The notes: generated from the letters alone by a model not told the origin. Shown: positions 1-7,907, numbered from the stretch's first letter. The stretch: DNA of 16,247 nt from an uncultured Desulfovibrio sp. (GCA_947177645.1 CAMWVJ010000003.1:1-16247), one strand, 5' to 3'. Numbers and translations are program-made.

Positions 1-13
1 CACAGGAGGAACC

Positions 14-2104
14 ATGGCCCCCAACGCCAAAAAGCCCGACGCCATGTGGGACGACGCCCCCGTGGATGTCACCACCGAGGCCAACTTCATCTGGTCCATC
101 GCCAACAAGCTGCGCGGCACCTACCAGAGCGACAAGTACAAGGATGTCATCATCCCCATGACCATCATCCGCCGCTTCGAGTGCGCGCTCGCGCCCACGA
201 AGGAGGCGGTGCTCGCCAAACACAAGGAAAAGCCCGACTGGCCGGCCAAGGCCATGTACCGCGTGTCCGGCTATCCGTTCTACAATACCAGCGGCTTTGA
301 CCTCGCCCGTCTCGTCAACGACCCCGACCACCTCGCCGCCAATTTCAAGGCCTATATCGAGGGCTTTTCCGCCAATATCCAGGACATCATCCGCAGCCTC
401 GATTTCGCCCGCCAGATCGACAAGATGGACAAGAACAACCGGCTGCTCAGCGTGGTCAAGGCCTTCTCGGAGCTGGATCTCGACCCGCGCACCATCGACA
501 ACGTGAAGATGGGCTACATCTTCGAGGAGCTTATCCGCAAATTCTCTGAAAACGCGGAGGCCGGCGACCACTACACCGGCCGCGACATCATCCGGCTCAT
601 GGTCAATATCCTCCTCGCCGAGGGCTGCGACGACATTTTTGAGGATGGCAAGGTCATCACCGTGCTTGACCAGGCCTGCGGCACGGGCGGCATGCTCTCC
701 ACGGCGTACAACTTCATCCGCCGCTACAACCCAACGGCGGACGTGCGCCTCTTCGGGCAGGAGATCAATCCCGAGTCTTACGCCGTGTGCCTCGCCGAAA
801 TGCTCATCAAGGGCCAGAATGCGGAGAACATCTGCTTTCAGGACACCATGCTCGCCGACCGCTTCGCGGACACGAAGATGCGCTTCGTGCTCGAAAACCC
901 GCCCTTCGGCACGCCCTGGGGCGGCAAGGACGCGGCCGAGGGCGTGGAGCACGCCGTCATCGCCGAGCACACGCGCCCCGGCAGCCGCTGGTCCGCGGGC
1001 CTGCCCGGCTCGGGCGACATGCAGTTGCTCTTCGTGCAGTCGGCCGTGGACAAGCTGGACGACCACCTCGGCCGCGCCGCCATCATCGAGAACGGCAGCC
1101 CGCTTTTCACCGGCGCCACGGCCTCGGGCGAGAGCCAGGTGCGCCGCTGGCTCTTGGAGCAGGACCTCATCGAGGCCATCATCGCCCTGCCCACCGACCT
1201 TTTCTACAATACCGGCATCGCCACCTATATCTGGGTGATCTCCAAGAACAAGCGGCCGGCGCGCAAGGGCCGCGTGCAGCTCATCGACGCCACCTCCTTT
1301 TTCCACAAGCTGCGCAAGGCGCTCGGCAACAAGCGGAACGAGATCACCGCCGAAGACCGCGCGGCCATAACGAAACTCTATGCGGATTTCACGACCGGCG
1401 AATTTTGCAAAATTTTTCCCAATGAGGAATTTCTCTACCGCGAATATACGGTGATGCAGCCCCTGCAACGCAATTACGCCATAACGGAGGAGCGCATCGA
1501 CGCCATGCTGGCGAAAGGCGGCCTCGCGCCGCTCTGGGACGCCGCCAAGGTGGAGGAGCTGGAAAGCGCCGAGGAGCTGACCGGCAAGGAGGCCAAGAAG
1601 CTGGCCGCATACAAGGAAAACAAGCCACTCTTCGACACCATCGTGGCCGCCCTCCGCACCGCGCCGGGCACCAAGGTGTATACAAGCCCCGCTGCCTTCC
1701 TGCCCGTACTGAAAAAGGCGCTCGCCGGCCTTGACGTGGAGAAGAAGCTGCTGGACAGGATTGCCGACGGCCTCTCCGTCATGGACAAGCAGGCCGAGAT
1801 ACAGAAGGACAAGCATGGCGAGACCATCTACGACAAGGAAACCAGGGACACCGAGCTCGTGAAATACGAGGAGGACATCGACACCTACATGGCTCGCGAG
1901 GTGCTGCCCCATGTGCCGGACGCCAAAGCGTTTTTTGAGGAAAACCCGGGCGCGAAAAAACCCGTCATCAAGACCGGCGCGGAGATCCCCTTCACCCGCT
2001 ATTTTTACAAGTACCAGCGGCCCGCGCCCAGCGAGGAACTGAAGGCGAAGTTCATGGAACTGGAGCTTTCCGTCTCGGAGCGCGTGGCGCGGCTGTTCGA
2101 GTGA
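14..2104 (+). CDS. hsdM: Type I restriction-modification DNA methyltransferase subunit HsdM
   Basis: Adenine-N6 DNA methyltransferase subunit of a type I restriction-modification complex; with HsdS it forms the modification enzyme and with HsdR the restriction enzyme. The 696-residue product has an N-terminal helical HsdM_N-like region (about 15-160), a GDHYTGRDIIRLM segment near 184, SAM-binding motif I DQACGTGG at 219-226 and catalytic motif IV NPPF at 295-298. A long charged C-terminal part ends in a helical segment (about 640-696) of the kind that contacts HsdS. The start is set by AGGAGG at 4-9, five bases before ATG. The stop at 2102-2104 lies against the start of hsdS, so the two are one transcript. 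The promoter lies upstream of the window. All key residues are intact. Family assignment is firm; the target sequence cannot be read from HsdM. Confidence 0.96.
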   Translation: MAPNAKKPDAMWDDAPVDVTTEANFIWSIANKLRGTYQSDKYKDVIIPMTIIRRFECALAPTKEAVLAKHKEKPDWPAKAMYRVSGYPFYNTSGFDLARLVNDPDHLAANFKAYIEGFSANIQDIIRSLDFARQIDKMDKNNRLLSVVKAFSELDLDPRTIDNVKMGYIFEELIRKFSENAEAGDHYTGRDIIRLMVNILLAEGCDDIFEDGKVITVLDQACGTGGMLSTAYNFIRRYNPTADVRLFGQEINPESYAVCLAEMLIKGQNAENICFQDTMLADRFADTKMRFVLENPPFGTPWGGKDAAEGVEHAVIAEHTRPGSRWSAGLPGSGDMQLLFVQSAVDKLDDHLGRAAIIENGSPLFTGATASGESQVRRWLLEQDLIEAIIALPTDLFYNTGIATYIWVISKNKRPARKGRVQLIDATSFFHKLRKALGNKRNEITAEDRAAITKLYADFTTGEFCKIFPNEEFLYREYTVMQPLQRNYAITEERIDAMLAKGGLAPLWDAAKVEELESAEELTGKEAKKLAAYKENKPLFDTIVAALRTAPGTKVYTSPAAFLPVLKKALAGLDVEKKLLDRIADGLSVMDKQAEIQKDKHGETIYDKETRDTELVKYEEDIDTYMAREVLPHVPDAKAFFEENPGAKKPVIKTGAEIPFTRYFYKYQRPAPSEELKAKFMELELSVSERVARLFE

Positions 2105-2115
2105 GGGGAAGGGAC

Positions 2116-3396
2116 ATGCGGGAGATGAAGGACAGCGGGGTTAAGTGGGTGGGCCAAATCCCAAAATTGTGGGCAATAAAGCCTATACGCGCAGATTTTC
2201 AGGAAGTAACAGAGAAAAACAAAAATGGTTTAGTTCAAAATGCCCTTAAATTTACTTATGGTACTATTGTTCAAAAACAAAATTTTGATGCTGATAGTGA
2301 TGATTATGTAGCAGGAACAATACTAGGATATACAATTGTAAGTCCAGGGGATATTGTTCTCAACGGATTAAATTTAAATTATGATTTTGTATCCCAGAGA
2401 ATTGGTATTGTAAAAGATGCAGGTATAATAACATCTGCGTATTTAGTGTTTAGAAAAAAATTGGATAGTGAAATTTTGCCGGAATTTATTAATTATCTGC
2501 TTAAGGCCTATGATAATTGTAAGGCTTTTCACAACATTGGAGGGGGCGTTAGAAAAATTATTAATTTTTCTGAATTGAAAAAACAATATATTGTTTATCC
2601 TGACATTAAATCACAACGACAAATTGTAGAGCTTCTTGACGCCAAATGTGCCGAAATAGACGCCCTCACCGCGGACATCCAAGTCCAAATCGACACGCTG
2701 GAGCAGTACAAGCGCAGCGTCATCACCGAGGCGGTAACAAAGGGCCTGAACCCGGACGCGGAAATGCGGGACAGCGGGCTTCGATGGGTAGAAAAGCTCC
2801 CAGCGCATTGGTCGGTCATTCCATCTAAGCATCTTTTTCATAATTCGGATTTACGGAAACAGCCCGATGATGTCCTCCTCACCGCTAGTCAGAATTGGGG
2901 GATTATCCCGCAGGAAGAATATATGGAGCGCACCGGCGCAAAAATTGTCCTTGCCAACCATGGGATTGAGAACTGGAAGCACGTTGAACCGAATAATTTT
3001 GTGATTAGTTTGCGAAGTTTTCAAGGTGGCTTGGAAATGAGTAGTGTGAAAGGCTGTATCACCTGGCATTATATTGTTCTAAAACCTATAAAAACCATTA
3101 TTCATCGATTTTATAAATGGCTTTTCAAGTCAGATGTTTACATTTCAGCATTGCAGAGTACCTGTAATTTCATCAGAGACGGGCAGGACTTGAGGTATTC
3201 AAATTTTTCTCAAGTCCCCCTCTATCTTCCTCCCTTGGATGAGCAAACCCAGATAGCGGATTATCTCGATAATAAGTGCGCGGAGATTGATAGAACCATT
3301 ACAGAAAAGAATATACAAATGAGTGTTTTGGCCGACTACAAAAAATCCCTCATCTTTGAATACGTCACCGGCAAGAAGGAGGTGCCCGCCTCGTGA
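2116..3396 (+). CDS. hsdS: Type I restriction-modification specificity subunit HsdS
   Basis: DNA-recognition subunit that sets the bipartite target of the HsdMSR complex. It has the usual two-repeat design. Each half opens with a short motif (MKDSGVKWVGQIPKLW from nt 2125; MRDSGLRWVEKLPAHW from nt 2764), then a target-recognition domain (TRD1 about nt 2173-2595, TRD2 about nt 2812-3225). Each half then ends in a conserved helical spacer, with KCAEID in both (nt 2644 onward and 3274 onward). TRD1 is very AT-rich while the central spacer (nt 2641-2810) is GC-rich like the flanking genes, a sign of domain exchange. The start chosen is ATG 2116, with GAGGGG at 2103-2108. A GTG at 2101 overlapping the hsdM stop (GTGA), or ATG 2125, are alternatives. 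The last four bases overlap hsdR. No frameshift is seen; the two TRDs differ, so an asymmetric bipartite target is expected. Confidence 0.93.
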   Translation: MREMKDSGVKWVGQIPKLWAIKPIRADFQEVTEKNKNGLVQNALKFTYGTIVQKQNFDADSDDYVAGTILGYTIVSPGDIVLNGLNLNYDFVSQRIGIVKDAGIITSAYLVFRKKLDSEILPEFINYLLKAYDNCKAFHNIGGGVRKIINFSELKKQYIVYPDIKSQRQIVELLDAKCAEIDALTADIQVQIDTLEQYKRSVITEAVTKGLNPDAEMRDSGLRWVEKLPAHWSVIPSKHLFHNSDLRKQPDDVLLTASQNWGIIPQEEYMERTGAKIVLANHGIENWKHVEPNNFVISLRSFQGGLEMSSVKGCITWHYIVLKPIKTIIHRFYKWLFKSDVYISALQSTCNFIRDGQDLRYSNFSQVPLYLPPLDEQTQIADYLDNKCAEIDRTITEKNIQMSVLADYKKSLIFEYVTGKKEVPAS

Positions 3397-6365
3397 ACAG
3401 CATCCTCTCCGAAAAAGACTACCAGAAGTTCCTGCTGGAGCGGCTGGAACAGGATAACGGCTTTCTCGTCCGTAAGGCCTCCCACTATGACCCCAGGTTC
3501 GCCATGGACCGCGAGCTGCTCTTCCGCTTCCTCAACGAAACGCAGCCGGACACCATGGCCGCCCTGCGCAAGATTTACAAGGATGCGCTGGAAGAGACCA
3601 TCGTGGGCCACATCAACGCCGAGGCCACGAAAAAGCGCGGCAGCCTGCTCAATGTGTTGCGGAACGGCGTCGAGATTGCCAACCACAAGCTCGAGCTCAT
3701 GTATACGAAGCCGGCCACCTCCTTCAATCCGGCCTTGAGCCGCAAGCACAGCCAGAACATCTTTTCCGTCATGGAAGAGGTCTGGGCCAGCGAGAAAGAG
3801 CGCGTGGACATGGTGGTGTTCCTCAACGGCCTCGCCATCATGGCCTTTGAACTCAAGTGCAACCATGCCGGCCAGTCCTTTGAGGACGCCATCTTCCAGT
3901 TCCGCACGCAGCGCAGCCCCGCGACGCGCCTTTTCCGCTTCAAGGCCGGCACGCTCGTCAACTTCGCCATGGACCTCTCCGAGGTGCACATGACCACGCT
4001 CCTCAACGGCGAGGCCACTGTCTTTTTGCCGTTCAACAGGGGCAACGGCGAGGGAGTCAACGCGGGCGCGGGCAACCCGGCCCGGCCGGACAAGTTCAGC
4101 GTCGCCTACATGTGGGAGGACATCCTCAAGAAGGACACCATCCTCGACCTCATCAGCCGCTTCATGCTCGTGGACACGGAGGAGCGCGAGGACGGGGCCA
4201 CGGGCAAGAAGGAGGTGGTGGAAAGCCTCATCTTCCCGCGTTACCACCAGCTGGACGCCATCCGCAAGCTGCTCGCCGATGTGCGCGCCAACGGAACGGC
4301 CCTCAACTACCTCATCCAGCACAGCGCGGGCTCCGGCAAGACCAAGACCATCGCCTGGCTGGCCTACCGCCTGGCCGACCTGCACGACGCGGACGATCAC
4401 CCCGTTTTCGACAACGTGGTCATCATGACCGACCGCGTCATCGTTGACCGCCAGTTGCAGGAGGCCATCACGGCGCTCCGGCACAAGTCCGGGCAAATCA
4501 AGGTGCTGGACGACAGGTGCACTTCCGAAGACCTGCGCCTGGCGCTCACGGGCAACACCAAGATCATCGCCACCACCATCCAGAAGTTCCCCCACATCGT
4601 GGACAGGGTGAAAGACCTGAAGAGCAAGCGCTTCGCGGTCATCATCGACGAGGCCCATTCTTCCACCACCGGCACGGAGATGGGCGCCGTGACCAGGACC
4701 CTCGGGGCAGGGGACGAGGCGGCCGAGGCGGATGTGGAGGACATGATCAGGAAGGAGATTGAGCACAACGGCAAGCAGCCCAATGTCTCCATTTTCGCCT
4801 TCACGGCCACGCCCAAGGCCACCACGCTCCAGCTGTTCGGGCGGCTCAACGAGCACGGGCAGCGCGAGGCCTTTCACCTCTATTCCATGAACCAGGCCAT
4901 CCAGGAGGGCTTCATCCTTGATGTGCTCCGCAACTATACGGAATACGCCACATTTTACAAAATCAACAAGGCCATCCAGGAGGACCCGCGCTACAAGACC
5001 AATGCGGCCAAGCGCCAGATAGCCCGCTTCGTGGAGCTGCACGACACCAACATCGCCCAGCGCGTGGAGGTCATCGTGGAGCATTTCCGCACTTCGGTCA
5101 TGCAGGAGCTGGGCGGCAACGCCAAGGCCATGGTGGTAACGCCCTCGCGGCAGGCCGCGGTCAAGTATTTTCAGGCCGTGCGCGACTACCTCGGCCGCAA
5201 GGGCTATGACGACATGAAGGCCTTGGTGGCCTTTTCCGGCAAGGTGAAACTGCCCCATGACGACACCGAATACACCGAGGCCGGGCTCAACGGCTTCCCC
5301 GAGGCGCAAACGCGGGAGATGTTCGACCAGCCGGGCAACAAGCTGCTCCTGGTGGCCAACAAGTACCAGACGGGCTTTGACCAGGCCAAGCTCTGCGCCA
5401 TGTATGTGCTGAAGAAGCTCAAGGGCGTCAACGCCGTGCAGACGCTCTCGCGCCTCAACCGCATCAAGCCACCCTACGACAAGAAGACCTTTGTGCTGGA
5501 TTTCGTGAACAGCTATGACGAGATGAAGGCCGCCTTCGCGCCCTATTTCACGGCCACGCTGCTCGCCAGCTCGGTGACGCCGGAGTCCATCTATGACCTG
5601 GAGGCGCAGATCGACGCCTATGCCATCCTTGACCCCGGGGACGTGGATACGGCTAACGCCATCCTGTATTCGGGGAAACCCACGGCCAAGCAGAGACAGC
5701 AGCTCACGTTCTTTCTGGAAAAGAGCCGGAAGCTCTTGGAGCACTATGACGAGGAAAAGCAGGAGGAGTGCATGCAGCTCCTGCGGGGCTTCGTGCGCCT
5801 GTATGAATTTTTGTTGCAGGCCTCGTGCTTCGAGGATGTGGAGCTGCACAAGAAGTACAATTTCATCAAGTACCTGCTGGCGTTCATCAATATCCGCCAT
5901 TCCGGCCCGGGCTTTGACCTCACGGGCAAGATACGGGCCTCAAACTTCGTGCAGAAGAAGGGGCAGGAGCATGCCGAGCCGCGCCTTGTGGCAAAGCCCG
6001 TCGTGAAACTGCCCACGGCCGAGCGCTTCGGTCTCACGGAAGACAAGGAGAAGCGGCTTTCGGAAATCATCGACGAAATCAACAGCCGCACGGGCAAGAA
6101 CTATGACAACGACGTGGTGGTGAAGGCCATGCTCCAGATACGGGACATCCTCGTGAAGTCCGACCGGCTCAAGACCAGCGCCAAAACCAACACCCAGAAG
6201 GATTTTGAATTTTCTTACTTCGATGACGTGGACGACGCCCTCATCGAGGGGCTGTCACAGAACCAGGATTTTTATACGCTGCTGCTGGAAAACGACGAGA
6301 TCAAGCGCGAGGTGCTGGGCATCTTTTCGGACGAGATCTACCGGAGCCTGCGCGAGGCTGTGTAG
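3393..6365 (+). CDS. hsdR: Type I restriction endonuclease subunit HsdR (DEAH translocase-nuclease)
   Basis: Motor and nuclease subunit: ATP-driven DNA translocation from the unmethylated target, then cleavage at a distance. The 990-residue protein has a PD-(D/E)xK nuclease domain in the N-terminal part (D139 in RVDMVVF, E153-x-K155 in FELK). The superfamily 2 helicase motifs follow: Walker A GSGKT at 313-317, DEAH at 419-422, TATPK at 471-475, motif V-like ANKYQTGFD at 655-663 and motif VI QTLSRLNR at 683-690. A helical C-terminal part follows that may dock onto HsdM (family knowledge). The start is GTG 3393, inside the hsdS stop as GTGA, preceded by AAGGAGGTG at 3376-3384, a nine-base match to the 16S anti-SD. 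This supports translational coupling with strong re-initiation. Length and motifs indicate an intact enzyme. No intrinsic terminator follows. Confidence 0.96.
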   Translation: MNSILSEKDYQKFLLERLEQDNGFLVRKASHYDPRFAMDRELLFRFLNETQPDTMAALRKIYKDALEETIVGHINAEATKKRGSLLNVLRNGVEIANHKLELMYTKPATSFNPALSRKHSQNIFSVMEEVWASEKERVDMVVFLNGLAIMAFELKCNHAGQSFEDAIFQFRTQRSPATRLFRFKAGTLVNFAMDLSEVHMTTLLNGEATVFLPFNRGNGEGVNAGAGNPARPDKFSVAYMWEDILKKDTILDLISRFMLVDTEEREDGATGKKEVVESLIFPRYHQLDAIRKLLADVRANGTALNYLIQHSAGSGKTKTIAWLAYRLADLHDADDHPVFDNVVIMTDRVIVDRQLQEAITALRHKSGQIKVLDDRCTSEDLRLALTGNTKIIATTIQKFPHIVDRVKDLKSKRFAVIIDEAHSSTTGTEMGAVTRTLGAGDEAAEADVEDMIRKEIEHNGKQPNVSIFAFTATPKATTLQLFGRLNEHGQREAFHLYSMNQAIQEGFILDVLRNYTEYATFYKINKAIQEDPRYKTNAAKRQIARFVELHDTNIAQRVEVIVEHFRTSVMQELGGNAKAMVVTPSRQAAVKYFQAVRDYLGRKGYDDMKALVAFSGKVKLPHDDTEYTEAGLNGFPEAQTREMFDQPGNKLLLVANKYQTGFDQAKLCAMYVLKKLKGVNAVQTLSRLNRIKPPYDKKTFVLDFVNSYDEMKAAFAPYFTATLLASSVTPESIYDLEAQIDAYAILDPGDVDTANAILYSGKPTAKQRQQLTFFLEKSRKLLEHYDEEKQEECMQLLRGFVRLYEFLLQASCFEDVELHKKYNFIKYLLAFINIRHSGPGFDLTGKIRASNFVQKKGQEHAEPRLVAKPVVKLPTAERFGLTEDKEKRLSEIIDEINSRTGKNYDNDVVVKAMLQIRDILVKSDRLKTSAKTNTQKDFEFSYFDDVDDALIEGLSQNQDFYTLLLENDEIKREVLGIFSDEIYRSLREAV

Positions 6366-6552
6366 GGGGCTGGCGCATCATCCCGGCTTCGCCCCATGCC
6401 TGGGGGAAACGCCTGCTGCGACAACTGGGCGCGCCCGGCAGGAAGCGGGGGGCGCCTCCGATGTCCACGGCGCACCTCTCCTGACTACGGGGAGATGGCC
6501 CCGGCATGGACAGGGCGCCGGATAGTGGGTATCTGTGGGGCGTGAGGCGTGA

Positions 6553-6720
6553 ATGGACAGACAGAAAAAGGCCGTCACCAAGCTCATAGCAGGGACGCTT
6601 TCAAACATTGCCGTTATCGGTTTTGGCTTGGCGATTTACGAAAGCAGGCCCCTTGCGCTGATTGCCGGCATCCTTGCCGTTGCTCTCGCGGTCGGGCTTA
6701 TATGGAGGGCGGAAAGATGA
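6553..6720 (+). CDS. Small two-helix membrane protein, unrecognised (55 aa)
   Basis: Unrecognised 55-residue frame. It begins MDRQKK, a basic cytoplasmic-looking tail, followed by two hydrophobic stretches (about residues 11-29 and 34-51) separated by a short polar turn YESRP, and it ends WRAER. This is a helical-hairpin membrane protein by appearance. ATG 6553 follows directly after an in-frame TGA (6550-6552) and has GAGG at 6544-6547, so no longer start is possible. The stop overlaps the next small frame as ATGA (6717-6720). It lies 187 bases after hsdR on the same strand with no visible terminator between, so it could be co-transcribed. Size and shape recall holin-like or small toxic membrane proteins, but nothing in the sequence assigns a function. 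Confidence 0.55.
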   Translation: MDRQKKAVTKLIAGTLSNIAVIGFGLAIYESRPLALIAGILAVALAVGLIWRAER

Positions 6721-6797
6721 ATACAGGCATAGCAGTTATTCTGGTTATCCTCGCGCTGGGCGCGGTCGGGTTTTGGCTTACCCGAAAATCCGGCTAA
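6717..6797 (+). CDS. Micro membrane peptide, unrecognised (26 aa)
   Basis: A 26-residue frame with one hydrophobic helix (about residues 4-21, GIAVILVILALGAVGFWL) and a basic tail TRKSG, predicting an inner-membrane peptide with its C-terminus in the cytoplasm by the positive-inside rule. It starts at the ATGA overlap with the preceding 55-residue frame and has a good SD, GGAGGG at 6704-6709, seven bases before ATG. Coupling plus SD is the main evidence that it is translated. Single-helix peptides of this size include subunits of membrane complexes and type I toxin-antitoxin toxins. No antisense RNA gene was recognised here, so toxin status is only a possibility. Confidence 0.5.
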   Translation: MNTGIAVILVILALGAVGFWLTRKSG

Positions 6798-6834
6798 TCT
6801 CACCGTAGCCCTTTTTATCGCATGGATGCCCCCA

Positions 6835-6912
6835 ATGACTCAATTTCTCGTGTTTCTTGTAGTGGCGGGTATTGCGGCCATTGGCATCGTTGCGGCCTTC
6901 AAGGCGCGGTAG
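6835..6912 (+). CDS. Possible micro membrane peptide, unrecognised (25 aa)
   Basis: A 25-residue frame, MTQFLVF then an uninterrupted hydrophobic helix and the basic end FKAR. In shape (one helix, basic C-terminus) it resembles the 26-residue frame 38 bases upstream, though the sequences are not clearly alike. An in-frame ATG at 6826 would add three residues (MPP). No convincing SD precedes either ATG, so translation is less certain than for its two neighbours. It may be the last member of a three-gene set of small membrane proteins. Confidence 0.35.
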   Translation: MTQFLVFLVVAGIAAIGIVAAFKAR

Positions 6913-7055
6913 GGTCTGACCACACGCCCTTGCCTTTTCCTTCATCCGATTTGTTAGCCATTCCCGCTATCTTACCATCCGCCCGGGAAAGTGCCGCTCA
7001 CACCCCCGCCGCCACGGTACACCTGTGCCCGCTCCCTTTGGCGCCCTTTTTGACA

Positions 7056-7093
7056 AAAGAAAAAGTCCGCTCTGCTCAAGGCATGGCGGGCTT
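7056..7093 (-). terminator. Probable terminator of tRNA-Ser
   Basis: On the minus strand AAGCCCGC (7093-7086) can pair with GCGGACTT (7070-7063) with one C/A mismatch and a 15-base loop, and a T-rich run (TTTTTCTTTT) follows. It begins 25 bases past the tRNA-Ser CCA end, a normal position for a tRNA terminator. The long loop and mismatch keep confidence moderate. Confidence 0.4.
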
Positions 7094-7118
7094 CTTCGTA
7101 CTTTGCTGAGAACTTATT

Positions 7119-7213
7119 TGGCGGAGAGGGAGGGATTTGAACCCTCGATACAGGTTTAAGCCCGTATACTCGCTTAGCAGGCGAGCTCCTTCGGCCGACT
7201 CGGACACCTCTCC
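7119..7213 (-). tRNA. tRNA-Ser(GCU)
   Basis: Class II tRNA on the minus strand. The acceptor stem GGAGAGG (7213-7207) pairs perfectly with CCTCTCC (7129-7123), followed by discriminator G and an encoded CCA (7121-7119). The anticodon arm is CTCGC-CTGCTAA-GCGAG with anticodon GCT (plus positions 7178-7176), reading AGC/AGU serine codons. The long variable arm and the GGTTCAAATC T-loop fit serine. A sigma70-type promoter lies just upstream. Its 3' end faces the restriction-modification locus, the side on which integrative elements usually insert. Confidence 0.95.
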
Positions 7214-7229
7214 TGAAAACCGCTGTGAG

Positions 7230-7258
7230 AATGTAGAGAAGTGGCGGGGCATTGTCAA
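7230..7258 (-). promoter_or_regulatory. Sigma70-type promoter of tRNA-Ser
   Basis: On the minus strand a perfect -35 TTGACA (7258-7253) is separated by exactly 17 bases from TACATT (7235-7230, four of six matches to TATAAT). Transcription would begin around 7223, about ten bases before the mature tRNA 5' end at 7213. Confidence 0.75.
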
Positions 7259-7360
7259 GCGCTACGCGCGGGGATGGGCCGAAGCGCCCGGGCTCGGGGC
7301 GCCTGCGCCCGCTTGCCTGTGGCCCGGTTCTGGCGTAAGTTTGCGGGCATTGAGGCCACC

Positions 7361-7807
7361 ATGGACAAGAACCAGTGTGAAGTTTTCGCCCGCTTTACCT
7401 ATGCCGACAGCCTTACCTACGAGGAGCTGCTGGAGGCGGAAGCGGCGCTCATGGCCCGGCTGGAAGCGCTTTTGCAGGACGCCGGGGGCGAGCATCTGGA
7501 TTTCACGCCCCTTGGCGACATGCTGCGCTGCCAGTGCGCCTTTGAATCCGTCGACCTTGAGACTTTCCGCGGCATCGCGGCCCGCGTCGCCGCCATCCTG
7601 CCCGAGGGCATCACCGGGCGCCTGCTCGCTCTGGACAAGAGCCTCGCGGGCATGCACCTTTTCTGGGTGCAGAAGGGCGCGTGGGAGGAGGCCGAATGGC
7701 CCGTGCCGCCCACGGCCCCGGCGGACGCGCCCCGGCATCAGGTCGAGGTCATTGCCGCAGAAGTCCTCGGCCCGGATGCTGCGGCCCCAGGGGGCGCCCC
7801 GGACTGA
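7361..7807 (+). CDS. Conserved-looking hypothetical protein, 148 aa
   Basis: Unrecognised soluble acidic protein. It starts MDKNQCEVFARFTYADSLTY, with a predicted helix at about 19-40 (rich in E, A and L), a mixed alpha/beta middle (about 45-110, with RCQC at 56-59), and a proline/alanine-rich tail (about 113-148). No signal peptide or membrane segment is seen. ATG 7361 has GAGG at 7352-7355. A longer frame reaching back to GTG 7241 is rejected because that codon lies inside the tRNA-Ser promoter and the added residues look non-coding. The gene is divergent from tRNA-Ser and ends 14 bases before tRNA-Leu, so it may be transcribed with that tRNA. Codon use and third-position GC match the neighbours, which supports a real gene. 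Function is unknown. Confidence 0.75.
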   Translation: MDKNQCEVFARFTYADSLTYEELLEAEAALMARLEALLQDAGGEHLDFTPLGDMLRCQCAFESVDLETFRGIAARVAAILPEGITGRLLALDKSLAGMHLFWVQKGAWEEAEWPVPPTAPADAPRHQVEVIAAEVLGPDAAAPGGAPD

Positions 7808-7821
7808 TTTTCAACCCACAC

Positions 7822-7907
7822 GCCCGGATGGTGGAACAGGCAGACACAAGAGACTTAAAATCTCTCGGCCATTGGCTGTGCGGGTTCGACCCCCGCTCCG
7901 GGCACCA
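7822..7907 (+). tRNA. tRNA-Leu(UAA)
   Basis: The acceptor stem GCCCGGA (7822-7828) pairs with TCCGGGC (7897-7903), followed by discriminator A and an encoded CCA (7905-7907). The anticodon arm is AGAGA-CTTAAAA-TCTCT with anticodon TAA at 7856-7858, reading UUA/UUG. A long variable arm and T-loop GGTTCGACC fit class II tRNA-Leu. No separate promoter is evident in the 14 bases after the preceding gene, so transcription probably comes from within or before that gene. Confidence 0.96.

Noticed and set aside
2454..2460. A7 tract inside hsdS as a phase-variation switch
   Set aside because: Seven A residues in an AT-rich domain are expected by chance, and no inverted hsdS copy or recombinase is in the window.
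3336..5900. 854-codon open frame on the minus strand opposite hsdR
   Set aside because: It mirrors hsdR codon structure (high third-position GC keeps the opposite frame open), has no recognisable domain and no SD, and hsdR has all its catalytic motifs.
6366..6552. 49-codon frame from the ATG near 6395, between hsdR and the small membrane frames
   Set aside because: Translation is G/R/P-rich without pattern or SD; nothing else recognisable, including no terminator, is seen in this gap.
6913..7055. Possible gene or terminator after the small membrane frames
   Set aside because: No frame with SD or coding pattern; a TTGACA at 7050-7055 lacks a -10 at proper spacing; no good hairpin with a U-run on the plus strand.
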